Positions 21,571 through 31,612 of a DNA stretch of 64,000 bases are shown piece after piece. This DNA comes from Polytrichum commune. Its lineage: Eukaryota > Streptophyta > Polytrichopsida > Polytrichales > Polytrichaceae. The stretch spans positions 48,918,001-48,982,000 of the forward strand of contig OX485804.1 of the NCBI GenBank assembly GCA_950295325.1, given 5' to 3'. Each line of letters opens with the position of its first letter. The first letter of the stretch is position 1. Below the pieces are notes generated by a model. It had not been told where the DNA came from and made no database searches. It saw only the letters and a program-made list of their open reading frames with translations. Made by a program: the position numbers and the translations under genes.

Positions 21571-22528
21571 TGCAACAACAGATGAACTTGAGGCGATACC
21601 AAACTGCCAAGATGGCAGACACCAGAAAGCAGGTAGAAGTAGCACTTGACCAACATGAAACCATCGGGCAAGAAAGAGGGAAAAAAATCCAGTGAAGCAA
21701 GAGGCTATAGGAGGGGTTGAGAGCGAAGGCTAGGGCCAAATGTTGAGAGAAGGAGAGTGGGCCTTAATGGAAACGGTAACCAAGGACGCAATTGAAAAAA
21801 AACAACTAAGCTTGTCAACTAAGGGCCGAGAATAATCTCCAATGAAGGTATAAGGAAAGAAACCCCTCGACCAATATTGAGATGGAGTGTGCGGACCCGC
21901 CCCACTCAACATTCAATATACTAGTAGAGGTAATTTTTGAAACCCAATTTTGACCTAAAATTAGAAATGAATGGAGCATATACAATGACATTTTGGCAAG
22001 TATAGGGTTGAATAGTACAACATGACATTCAAAATCAAAGGGAATCATTGACAATAATGACCTTAATCATACTCTAGGAGCTCAACTAGTAAGCATCCCT
22101 ATCCACAACAATGTTACTAGCCTAACAACTCTTGGGAAATATGTATTACTTTCAGGGCAAGGGAAGATTTGGAAATTTAGAAGTAAATCCCCTCTAGGAA
22201 GACATGGAAAGCAGTTCATTGCCCAAGTGCTTTGAAGCATTTGTAACAATTGTGGTAGGTGGAATGGATATCAACATTGAACTTCTTATGAATTTGAGGA
22301 AATATATTGGGGAAGAATGTATGGCGCGATTGTATTTTGTGGAGCGTGATGAGGCATTGACACACAACGTTTTCGGAAACTGAAGGGCAACAAAGCCAAC
22401 GCCAGTAGAATTAAAAACCAAAGAAAATATGCCCACACCAACAGGAGGTAGGGCCCCTCAAGCGTGATACACCGCCACATATAAAGAACAAACAACAGAC
22501 TCCCACTAAGGACAACCCAGGATACCCC
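21571..22528. other. no gene recognised
   Basis: Short open frames only, on both strands. No intron signals, termini or microsatellites worth annotating. Confidence 0.35.
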
Positions 22529-23025
22529 TCAAGCCAAGGACAACCCCCAAACCATCAAGAGAACCACCATCGAGAAGCCAGACTTCCTACCATTGTTGCT
22601 GCTTCCAATTCCAATCGATATGTAAGTTGTGCCTCCTACAAAGGACGTTCCTCGCGCTCCACGTGCGATCAAACCCTTGAGCATGGCCACTGCAGAGAAG
22701 CTACTAATCTTAATTTGTTTGATCACCCAGTCCCAAGCCGCCTTGGCATACATGATGAGTTCATCCCAAATTCGGAGCTTGATCTTAGATTCGTGCCATT
22801 GTTCACAGTTGAACACTTTGTCATTGCGCTCAATGGTCCCAAACGTGATGCCCCTAAGGAGGTGCCAAATTTCTTCAGAATCCTTTCCCCAAACATGGCT
22901 TGCTTCCAATTGAAACTATCATAATTACCAGTCCTAATCCCACAAAGTTCATGCATTATTAAAGCATTGGCTGCTATTGGAACGTCAACGTGGTTTTTTC
23001 TGGTGATTGTTTTTCTGGGTCCCAA
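22529..23025 (-). pseudogene. LINE 3' end: zf-RVT and tail relic
   Basis: On the minus strand the frame reads IWHLLRGITFGTI.ERNDKVFN and then KLRIWDELIMYAKAAWDWV. This is the W--L--GI-WG-IW-ERN--VF pattern that follows the zinc-binding region in plant LINE polyproteins. The upstream frame (FNWKQAMFGERILKKFG) overlaps in a different phase, so at least one frameshift is present. No reverse-transcriptase core is nearby. Confidence 0.6.
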
Positions 23026-23699
23026 TGCCCACCCTTTTATGAATCAAAGTTCCAAATATGCCATCCACCAAACAGTGACCTATAGTCTACAGTCCACCCT
23101 CGATAGATATTACACTTATAAACGTCAACTCATTATATTTGTTAACAAAACCGTACTCCCCTCATATTGCTAACTAGAATGTTAAATGTGTTAAATGTTA
23201 ACAATAATTTACTGCCCTCTTTGTTAATTTGCCACTTTTAAATGTTAACCTATGAAATACATCCATAATTGTGTGATGACATCCATTACATTGACTCACA
23301 ACATTTACATTGATAATTTTGCAAAACTCTCCCTTCATAATTGTAAGAGCATCCCCACTAGACCGGGCACCGCCCCGGGCATAATTGCACTGGTGGCACC
23401 CCGGGCATAGTGTGGGTTTACCCGACATATTGTTGGAGCCCACTAGCTCGGGTACATGCCCCTCTTCGAGGCCGACCCCCGCCCGGTATTACCCCCTTGC
23501 CCGATTCCATTAGCCTTGCCCGATGCCTTGCCCAGATACCGATTCCGTGCCCGATGTGTTGCCCGATTCCCTACCCGATCCCTTTCGGTTCTCCGCCCGG
23601 AAATATACTAAAATCCCTCGTTAACTAATTCACTAATTAACTAATTCACTAATCATACTAGATTTTCATCAATCACGAAATAAAACATTACACTAATAT

Positions 23700-23809
23700 C
23701 ACTATATGAGTTAATTTGAGACTTTCTATTGTCACCCATTAATATATGGACCACAACAACATGGTCTAATGTTTGAGTCGTCCTACCTAAACCATCTTGA
23801 AATGGGTTC
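23700..23809 (+). mobile_element. truncated copy of the CACTATATTCG hAT-type MITE
   Basis: It begins CACTATATGAGTTAATTTGA and matches the complete copy at 48030-48283 over about 110 bp (for example ATATATGGACCACAACAACA, then GTCGTCCTACCTAAACCATC). The 3' part is missing beyond the foldback MITE insertion. Confidence 0.75.
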
Positions 23810-23812
23810 TTA

Positions 23813-23979
23813 AAGACTGCAGATTTGTTTTCTTGGTTTTCCAGCTGCAATTTCAAGACTTTGGGGGCATGTTATATACCGCTGGAAAGATATTTTCAAT
23901 ACCTTTCCAACGGTACATAACATGCCCCCAAATTCTTAAAATTTCAGCTGTAAAACCCACAAAACAAATCTGCAGTCTT
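23813..23979. mobile_element. 167-bp foldback MITE, nearly complete palindrome, TTA duplication
   Basis: Both arms begin AAGACTGCAGATTTGTTTT when read from their outer ends and pair along about 75 bp each, leaving a short loop near 23890-23903. Inner blocks such as GGGGGCATGTTATATACCG and its partner CGGTACATAACATGCCCCC are clear. TTA flanks both ends (23810-23812, 23980-23982). A transcript would fold into a single long hairpin, a typical source of small RNAs. Confidence 0.85.
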
Positions 23980-24299
23980 TTAGTGACTGCAGATCAGGGT
24001 GGTCAAAAGCTCATGGTCCCATAACCGTTGTCCAAACCCCAAGTGGCAGATATAAAGGAAAAAAATTACGAAGAAGAAGAAGGAGTTGGAGCGGGAGTGG
24101 CGCGGCGTGGCTTGGTTTGGTTTGGTTCTTGCCCTTCTTGGTCCTCCCACCCGTTGAAGAGCTCCTCCCAAATGCCCGGCCCGGCACCCTTTATGGCGTT
24201 AGCGTCGACTGGTGGATGTTAAACTTGGCGTCCCGGGCACCGGATTTCCAGGAGTGCCGTTCAACTGACTTATACCTCCGCTGGTGGGGATGCTCTAAT

Positions 24300-25342
24300 G
24301 AATATACATTTGTTAAGCATTCAAAAAGCTCCCTTCATAACTGTTACAATGTTAACTCACTACAAATGTTAGGAATTTTTTACTCCAGAGTCTAACCTTT
24401 ATAGAGGGTGGACTGTACCTCGGAGGAGCGGATCGAGCCGATTGTATTATATTCTAACCACATGACCAAGTGACAATAATTTTCCTACTAAAATGGGAGT
24501 GGGCAGCATGCAGTCAATCTAAACATGGAAGCTCCAGCTTGCTGCCAACTTGGATCTCTTTCTCATCTTCAACTCGCCTTCGGTCGGTAAGCTCTGCACC
24601 AAGTGCACCTCTCTGGGAACTGATGTCACTTCCTCCAGATTCCAGACTCGGCATGACGTTGTCAACTCCGCAACCCACATGTGCATGTGCTATGAAAACT
24701 TCCTCAAAATGGATATGTAACAACTCAATGGACTCAATCACGAGGGCCCTCAAGCCCCAGCCAATCCACCTGCCGATCGATCTCTTGGCTGATATGTCAT
24801 CGGTGATGCGCTAATTTTTAAGGGCCCCAAATAGTTAGTTGTGATGTCAATAACATTTAAAACATGCATCATTTGCTTCCATGTGGCTTCTCCCTTGTGG
24901 CATCTCAGAAGTTTGTGTGTGTGTGATGGAGGCTATCAGTGAAGCTGGGTTGCGGAGCTTCAGTAAGGTTTCTGTAAAAGGATCACCTGAGATCAGGTAT
25001 GGCATTGGAGCCTTTGCTACTGTTACCATTGCACAACATCGACTTGCACAGCTTTGGGCTTCAAGTTAAAAGTTGGCCTTTCTGAGGCGTTGGACTTAAC
25101 CTTTAGAGAGATTTAACCTCTTAGACCGAGTCTTTCTTTACACAGAAGGTCTATTTGAGTGTTTTAGTATATGTAGAGCTGTAACTGTAGTAGTGGCGAA
25201 TAACACATTTTCAATGTTCACATGATCTAATTTTTCTGCTTCTAACGCTTCCGTGTTTGATTTCAGCTTAAATTGCAATGTGATATGAAGCTAAGCTCTT
25301 CTAATTCTCCAGGGAGTCAGGGAGTAAGCAGTAGCAGCAGCA
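24300..25342. other. flank with two short unrecognised open frames
   Basis: A GC-richer stretch at 24500-24815 is open on both strands: 114 codons plus, and 79 codons minus ending in KEIQVGSKLELPCLD. A 62-codon frame lies at 24881-25069 (plus), ending IAQHRLAQLWASS. They may be exon remnants of a lost gene, but no family is recognisable. Confidence 0.25.
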
Positions 25343-26989
25343 ATGGGATCTTCAAAACTCCTCCTGGGCTGTGCATTGATGTCAATATGTGTACTTTGCC
25401 TGCCCATGTTGAGCCAAAGCGTCAAAACTAACTCCACAGTAACTGTGTACAGCATTGCTTATTTCGAATCTGACGACTGTAAGTTTCTTGTCATCAAAAG
25501 CTCTTAAAACGCGTACTAGGTACCTCAGACATTTTTAATTTTTTCTTTTCTTTTTGAATTGGTTCGTAACAGAGATTAACCCAGTGACAGAATGTATCCT
25601 CAACCCAGTCATCTTAGAGCCTCAGCCCCTAGAGGGTGAAGGAGTGAGGCTTTAGTTGATCCCACCCGGTCACAATGTGATCGTTTGTCAATTTTAAACG
25701 ACTTGTCAAAGTTAGGCACACCACATTGTTTTAGTGTAGCAGGAGTGTAACCAATAACAAACTTGGATATTGACACAAATGACAGTTTTTGAACACATGA
25801 ATTTTTTTATCTTGCAACTTTTCATGACATGTTGTTCTTATGTATAGAAAAATTATGGCCAGATTTCTACTACAAAAATCCAAACTACATTTAACTTATG
25901 AGATTTTTCAGATGACAAGCCTTGTAATGCCTCAGATAATATATTGCAAGCTTCATTCTCCCGAAATTCACCAATTTTCTTCTTCAGAATCTGACAGCCA
26001 TGACCTCGGTCTCAAACAATTAATCCTTCATCATTTGCAATCTCTTCAATGCGTCCATGTGCAATCTCTCTCAGTCTGCTCCTGGGAAAGAAGTTTTCTG
26101 TAACACAACTAGCAACTTTGGAAAATTTACCATATGGGGAAACTATTGAAAATTGCCCAGAGTTCCCTCAGGTATAATCTGCAGCTCCACGAGCGCAAGA
26201 GCTCAGGGATCACTTATAACAAAATGGGGACAAAATCTGAAAATTATTGAATCCCCGGAGCGTTTGTTAAATCAATTCTTCACCGATGGGTCCAAGTCAA
26301 AAGCTCGGAGGTGCTCTGAACCCTCAAAATTATTCATATTCAGTGTCGTTCCCTGAACCTCCTTGAACAGATATATTATGGCACTCATAATTTCGCTGCC
26401 TCGGGTCATTTACATCGAGATTGTTAAATATAAGAGTTATCAAATTGTACATGACTTGGGCCATGATTTAATATAGGTCCTGCAAGAGAACAATTGCACT
26501 TTATTAGATTCTCCATGTACAAATGTGGAGGTTTTCATGTGATGATGTGAGGGTATGGGTGGATTAGTGCAAGGTGTGCAGTATCTGTGGGCAGCCTGGA
26601 GTTCCGAGACCCCCGACCTTGGCACCAACTTGGCAGGGTGGCATGCCACTAGAGGAGACAACACTGATTACCCTTGTTGGAATCAAAAGGCTAATTGGCG
26701 AGGAATTTCCTGTTTGAGATACACAAGCAACACCACAAGTGGGGATTCAATGACCTGGATCATTGGCTTGTAAGTGTATGCTCACTTAGCTCTTCAAACC
26801 TCAAGCCCCACTCAAGCTTACATCTCGCATTCAAGCTTGTATATCTCTCGGTGAGTGTCAAGGAAGCATATGTAAGGCAGGCGCACCCACAACCAACACA
26901 TCAAAACCAAACCTCTGCGATAGTGTTACTACAGATTTGAAGCCTCCGGCTTATGTATGATCGTGATAATGTAAACGTACCTAATTCCA

Positions 26990-27390
26990 ACATTATCACA
27001 GTAATTTGGACACCTATAAGGGAGTGGCATGTGGTTAATAGGTGTGAATCTAAGAACAAACACCCAAAAGACTTGACGTCTTTAACAAAGCTTGGAATGT
27101 GTGGTCAAACAATTAAAGGAGTGGATAGTCAACATGATTAGGGGACGTGTATGACCACAAGTTCATGAGCACAAAACATTTTCACTTCAGAAATGAATAA
27201 GACATTCATATGAGCATTGAAAAATCATGAGGCAAATGGCTATGAGCACAATTCGGGTTTTGCTGTTTATCTCGCACTAATGGTATGTTTCATATCCTCC
27301 GAGAAGTGGGTGCAGAGAAAAGAGTATCCAAATAGCACATATCTACCTTACATAGTGTTGGTGTTAGGTTCACTTTATTTTTTGGGTGTA
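26990..27390 (+). repeat. dispersed repeat R3, copy 1 (in an intron of the LRR gene)
   Basis: Shared words with copies at 28870-29260 and 43250-43540: GGAGTGGCATGTGGTT, then a long gap, CATATGAGC, and CGAGAAGTGGG followed by AAAGAGTA. All three copies are in the same orientation. Confidence 0.6.
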
Positions 27391-27594
27391 CATATCTTAA
27401 AGTCGATGGCAATACTAACTTAATTTCTATACACATAAACCCTATGACATATGTTATAAGCTATCATTAGAGTTCAGAATATGTACCTAAACTCTATGGC
27501 TGCTTATAAATTTATGAATTCGAAATTTTCAAGTACTGGACTCATACAAAGTTACTGGCAATATTACCACAAGGTTAGGTATTGATCCCTCTGT

Positions 27595-27597
<3 letters not shown>

Positions 27598-27636
<39 letters not shown>

Positions 27637-27640
27637 GATG
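27598..27640. repeat. (CA)n(TA)n compound microsatellite
   Basis: A run of CA dinucleotides passes directly into TA dinucleotides inside the LRR gene intron. Confidence 0.9.
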
Positions 27641-28869
27641 TATATCATACTGATATAATGCTCATATTCCGTGGCATACAGTTAGTACCCCTGAGAGGGC
27701 CCTGTCATCCCTGAAAATCTAAAGTGGGGGTTTAAAAATCACGTCATTTGTTGTATTTCACAATATAATTACGATCATTGAAAGTCATTGAATCTACAAG
27801 TTTGACTTTTAAGTTGGTACATGTGGGGAATTCATTAAAAACATGTTGTTCATGTTCAAGTCTCAACGAACTTTGGGTGAGATTCTGTGATATTATTCAA
27901 TAGAACCAGCTGGTGACTTCCTTGTCAAAATCAGTACATTTTTTGATACCAAGAATGCGTGATGAGAGTAACCTGGAATGTGTTTGGTGATACAGGAGTT
28001 TGAGCGATGCGTCTATCAGTGGCATCTTGCCATCTGGGATAGTGGACTTTCAGTACCTCGTTACATTGTGAGTTTCTTGTATCATTGAGTGTTCGTATGT
28101 AATAAAAATTACGAGTATGACAAGGTAGGCCTCAAAATCTTGTGAATTTTATAGACTACAAAGAACTCACCCGTACAGTGAAATTCCATCAAACATGTGG
28201 TGATCACCTTCAACAATTACCTAAACCCAAGTCAATGAGTTCACTGATTTATCACCCCAAAATGTCCAAGTGCATTTAGGGGTTAACATGAATCATACTT
28301 ATTCTTCTTCTTCTTCTTCTTTGCAGAGCCTTGACAGGGAATCCAAATCTAACAGGTCAACTTCCTAAAGAGCTTGGAAATTTACCCCTGAATATCTTGT
28401 AAGGGCTAAACTTACCTCTATATCTGAGTCACCAAGTCATCATATTCATACTGCGTCTTTTCGTGAATGTAGAGAGTACTATGTTGTTTTTGCATGTCTA
28501 TAGTATTTCTTCTACGAGATCCAACAAGACCTTGTGGCAGAATCCCATCATTGTCTTCGAGAAGATATTTTACCAATAGTTGTTTTCTCCAGCATTCAAT
28601 GTCCTGTATTCATGTCTCCCTTTTGATCAATTTTTTTCCAGGTACAGCTGTATGTGAAAGGAGAATTGTGTTGCTCAGTCCTTATTTTTTTAATTCTCGG
28701 ACTGACATATTGACATCTGAATTACAGAGATCTCCATGACAATAATTTCAATGGAACCATTCCAATGGAGTTATCAAACCTGAACTATCTTACACAATTG
28801 TAAGCATCACAACTAATCTTCTCACAGCTTAGGTGTTGTGTCTTGAAAACTAGGTCTATGGTAGGTGTA

Positions 28870-29260
28870 CCTAATTTGGTTACTCTCTAAATTGGACACT
28901 TATAAATTGAGTGGTATGCAGTTCGGTGCAACTCCAAGAACGGATACCAAAAATACATTTGTTTAAAAGAAATTGATTTGCGTGCTCAAATATGATGACT
29001 ATTCTAAGCTTCATACTCAACGTAATTGAAAGAACCTATGAGTATTGAATGAGTACAAGAGTCTTCGGTTGATGTTGAATAAGATGTTCATTTGAGCTCC
29101 AATTTTTTTGAGGATAGTGACTGCGGCCTTGATTTGGATTTTGCTAATCATCATGTCCTAATCGCGTGTTTCATAACCTAGGAGAAGTGGACTAGTTGGA
29201 CAAAAGTAACCATTCAAGACCCATCTACCTTAGTAAACAGAGATTTTTCTTTTCTCTTTC
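28870..29260 (+). repeat. dispersed repeat R3, copy 2
   Basis: Contains TTGGACACTTATAAATTGAG, TGAGTACAAGAGTCTTC, GATGTTCATTTGAGCTC and GGAGAAGTGGAC in the same order as the other copies. It begins 70 bp after the last LRR exon. Confidence 0.55.
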
Positions 29261-29504
29261 TTATAGAGAAAATTTTATAATTTTTGAAACAGACTCAGTT
29301 AGAATTGATAAGCATTGTTTTCAACAAAATAAACATAGGCCTGTACCAGGTTTCATGTTGACTTTCAATTTGAAACCAAACTACCTTAGCTACCAGTTTA
29401 CGAGCCTTGGAAGCAAATAGACTCTCTTGAGCTGCTGCTGAACTAGGTAACATATGGATGTTCAATTTCCTGTTGTTGTCATGATTGAACAAGGATCTAA
29501 GGGC

Positions 29505-29880
29505 CACTTCACACACATGCCAAAGAGCCGTAACCATGAAATTGTGAGAGCCCAATAGAAAGTGTCCAAAGGCCATCCCAACACACCTCCAAAATCACAT
29601 AGTCCGCATTCTTGTAGATTATTTAAGTTCAATGTTCATTCCTTTAAGCCTATAGAATATAGGCTTATTAGGACTCGAACCTACAATATCATTGTTATGA
29701 GCGGCGCATTTGAACAAACAATCAATCGAAGGACAAAGCACACTAAAGTGTAGTGTGAAGTCATGTGACTGGGCCCTCAACCAAATGCTATTTCAATGAA
29801 TTTCTATTCATGCGGGTCCTCATACATGATAAAATAGAATAAACCAATGGTTTTGAGCGTTCAGAGTGCCATGGTCTCAA
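29505..29880 (+). repeat. dispersed repeat R4, copy 1
   Basis: Matches 61025-61268: GTGTCCAAAGGCC.TCCCA, then AAATGCTATTTCAATGAATT and TGAGCGTTC.GAGTGCCATG. This copy has about 150 extra bases between its halves (near 29605-29745), suggesting an insertion. Confidence 0.7.
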
Positions 29881-29978
29881 TAGTTATTTTTGATGTCTTT
29901 ATAGTCCTCACCTTCTCATTTGAGAGCACATCCCTTGAACCAACCATTAATAATGCCTGTGAATGTTAATAACCCCCA

Positions 29979-30707
29979 CTAGATATAAGCTTTCATTTCC
30001 TCATTGCGCACCACTCTGCGATGAGCAATCAGACCTGACCTAGTTTCGACAATACTTCTTCGAATGAAATCGTCAAGCCCAATGCAGCGAAGCCAATTAC
30101 CCGCTGGATCTCCAGGCACAACAATGAAAGTATCATCATCCATCAACACAAAGACTTGATAGAGAATTTCGGCCGTCTGCCGATCAAATCTCCATTTCTT
30201 GGAAACATTAGTGGATTTAATGATAAAACACCACCCTGGAGGTTGCTCTTCATCGAGGATGATGATGCAGCTGCGCAGCTTGAGTTTCAGTGGCTTTACC
30301 TCTCTCAAACACCCTTGCACAGGCTGTTCATCGACGATTATGCTCGTGCTCAACTCCAGTCTTTGAGGCATTCCACTGAACGGATCGCCGTAGCATGAGC
30401 ACACAAAGAGCCATTTGAAGAACTCGTAATGAGGTGACTCAAATCCCCAAGTGGGTCCGTTCAAATTCGCACTGATAAGGTAGATGACCTTGGAATATTC
30501 TCCCAGAAGCTCCACCAGCCATCTGTGTAGCATGAGCTTGAATGGGTTGGTTGCGCAGTGTCGGGCACTTTGGAGAAACCTTATGAGAGTGAGGATGAGG
30601 TCGGCACCCGTCCAGATTACTCCGGTGATGGACAGGTTTTGCAGCAGACCTGTGGAGCTAAGCATCGAAAGCACCGCTAAGAACAAGTATACTGTCTTGG
30701 CAATCAT
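29979..30707 (-). CDS. unrecognised 242-residue membrane-type protein
   Basis: The frame is open for 255 codons (from 30746); the first ATG is at 30707 and gives MIAKTVYLFLAVLSML, a hydrophobic N-terminal segment that could be a signal anchor, followed by a second apolar stretch (ITGVIWTGADLILTLIRFL). The remainder is soluble in character, with repeated EEQP/DEQP motifs and a C-terminus rich in Arg and Asp. A TTCATTCAG acceptor-like site just upstream (30748) means it could instead be a downstream exon. A stop lies in frame shortly before that. No family is recognised. The length in AT-rich DNA argues for a genuine coding sequence. R4 begins about 100 bp beyond its stop. Confidence 0.5.
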   Translation of the reverse strand: MIAKTVYLFLAVLSMLSSTGLLQNLSITGVIWTGADLILTLIRFLQSARHCATNPFKLMLHRWLVELLGEYSKVIYLISANLNGPTWGFESPHYEFFKWLFVCSCYGDPFSGMPQRLELSTSIIVDEQPVQGCLREVKPLKLKLRSCIIILDEEQPPGWCFIIKSTNVSKKWRFDRQTAEILYQVFVLMDDDTFIVVPGDPAGNWLRCIGLDDFIRRSIVETRSGLIAHRRVVRNEEMKAYI

Positions 30708-30864
30708 GACTGCCAGTTCTGCAATGAAAAGGATCTTGACCACCACTGAATGAAATCAAACTCTCCGTAATCCACGTATGGAATCTTATTTCACCCATGT
30801 CGTATCTGGAACTAACACCGATGTCAATCGTACATGAAAATGAGATGCTTGGAGAATGAAGCGT

Positions 30865-31069
30865 TCAATCCTCATCTCTGCCTGGTGAAGCGCTCTTCGG
30901 AAAAACCTTCCTGGCTCTCACGGGAGATTTCAAAGGAGCACCCTGGAAGAAAAATAGCTATTTGAGTAACATCGTAAAGCAGAAATAAGAAGATATACTA
31001 TTCGGGTACCTTTGCTAGCTTTCGACTCATCATCTCCCAACTTGAATTTCTCAAAGCCGTCTGCCTCAT
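30865..31069 (-). CDS. possible two-exon gene for a 45-residue basic peptide
   Basis: Exon 1 (31069-31010) would encode MRQTALRNSSWEMMSRKLAK and stops at a GTACCC donor. Exon 2 (30942-30865) follows a TTTTTCTTCCAG acceptor in matching phase, encodes APLKSPVRARKVFPKSASPG and ends in TGA. The product is strongly basic with a KSPVRARK motif. It resembles no protein I know. The support is splice-site quality and phase agreement only; it may be an untranslated or alternatively spliced leader of the neighbouring ORF. Confidence 0.3.
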
Positions 31070-31324
31070 CTCCTCAACAACACACCAGAATCGACCAGCT
31101 TAATTTGTCTAAACCAATCAGTACTAGCTACTCAATACCAGAGCTCCTACAAGAGAGACCCGACGACAGACGCGCAGACAGACACGGTAGGCTTGTCCTC
31201 CAGACTTGGTCATCATCACTATGTGGCAAGGGGTCCGGGATAAACTGAAAACTCGTCTCATACGAGTCATGGTACCCGCCACGGAAAAACTATCAACCAC
31301 TTTGCTTGTCCTTCAAGCTCAGAT

Positions 31325-31612
31325 CTCTCTATTTCTCCCCTACGAGCGTAACACGGAGCAAGTTCGGATGCCAGCTCCGGTGGGTTCGGGTGGGTTGGGG
31401 TAAAAATTGCCCCCTATTTTTTTGATTGGGTGGGGCCTTATTTGATCTCATAAGGGGCCTCCTAGAGTAATTTGAGGCCGTAGAACCCAAATTTAGCAAA
31501 AAAACCAAAAAAAGTCATCAAGGGGCCAAAACGGGGAGGGCCAAAAAATGGACCCACCGGAGCTGGCATCCGAACCTGCTCCGTGTTACGCTCGTAGGGG
31601 AAGAATAGAGCC
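31325..31612. mobile_element. inverted-repeat element with ~55-bp termini
   Basis: The left arm CCCCTACGAGCGTAACACGG, then CGGATGCCAGCTCCGGTGGG, is mirrored at 31555-31605. The arms differ at only a few positions over about 55 bp. Interior sequence is rich in GGGGCC words. I see no clear target duplication, so the exact ends are uncertain by a few bases. Confidence 0.7.

Larger units (their letters stand above)
23347..24295. mobile_element. TAA-flanked non-autonomous element, 949 bp
   Basis: The left end GAGCATCCCCACTAG and the right end on the minus strand, GAGCATCCCCACCAG, differ at one of 15 positions. TAA flanks both ends (23344-23346, 24296-24298). These TIRs and the TWA duplication fit PIF/Harbinger-type elements in plants. 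The interior has a GC-rich part with repeated GCCCGAT words (23490-23600), a partial hAT-type MITE (23700-23809) and a complete foldback MITE (23813-23979). No coding sequence is recognisable. Confidence 0.75.
25343..28799 (+). pseudogene. malectin-like/LRR receptor gene, ectodomain exons only, decayed
   Basis: Exon 1 (25343-25478) starts at an ATG in good context and encodes a signal peptide (LLLGCALMSICVLCLPML), ending at a GTAAGT donor in phase 1. Exon 2 starts at 25912 after TTTTTCAG and restores phase (DKPCNASDNILQASF), then hits stops. Malectin-like relics follow near 26320-26550 (SYSVSFPEPP, NVEVFM). Exon 26582-26769 encodes the LRR N-cap (LWAAWSSETPDLGTNLAGWH, NWRGISC) and ends at GTAAGT. 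Three LRR exons follow, 27996-28067, 28327-28398 and 28728-28799, each exactly 72 nt and phase 2, encoding ILPSGIVDFQYLVTL, LTGQLPKELGNLPLNIL and NFNGTIPMELSNLNYLTQL. Malectin before LRRs is the LRR-I arrangement. No transmembrane or kinase exon follows; repeats occupy the next kilobase. Confidence 0.75.
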
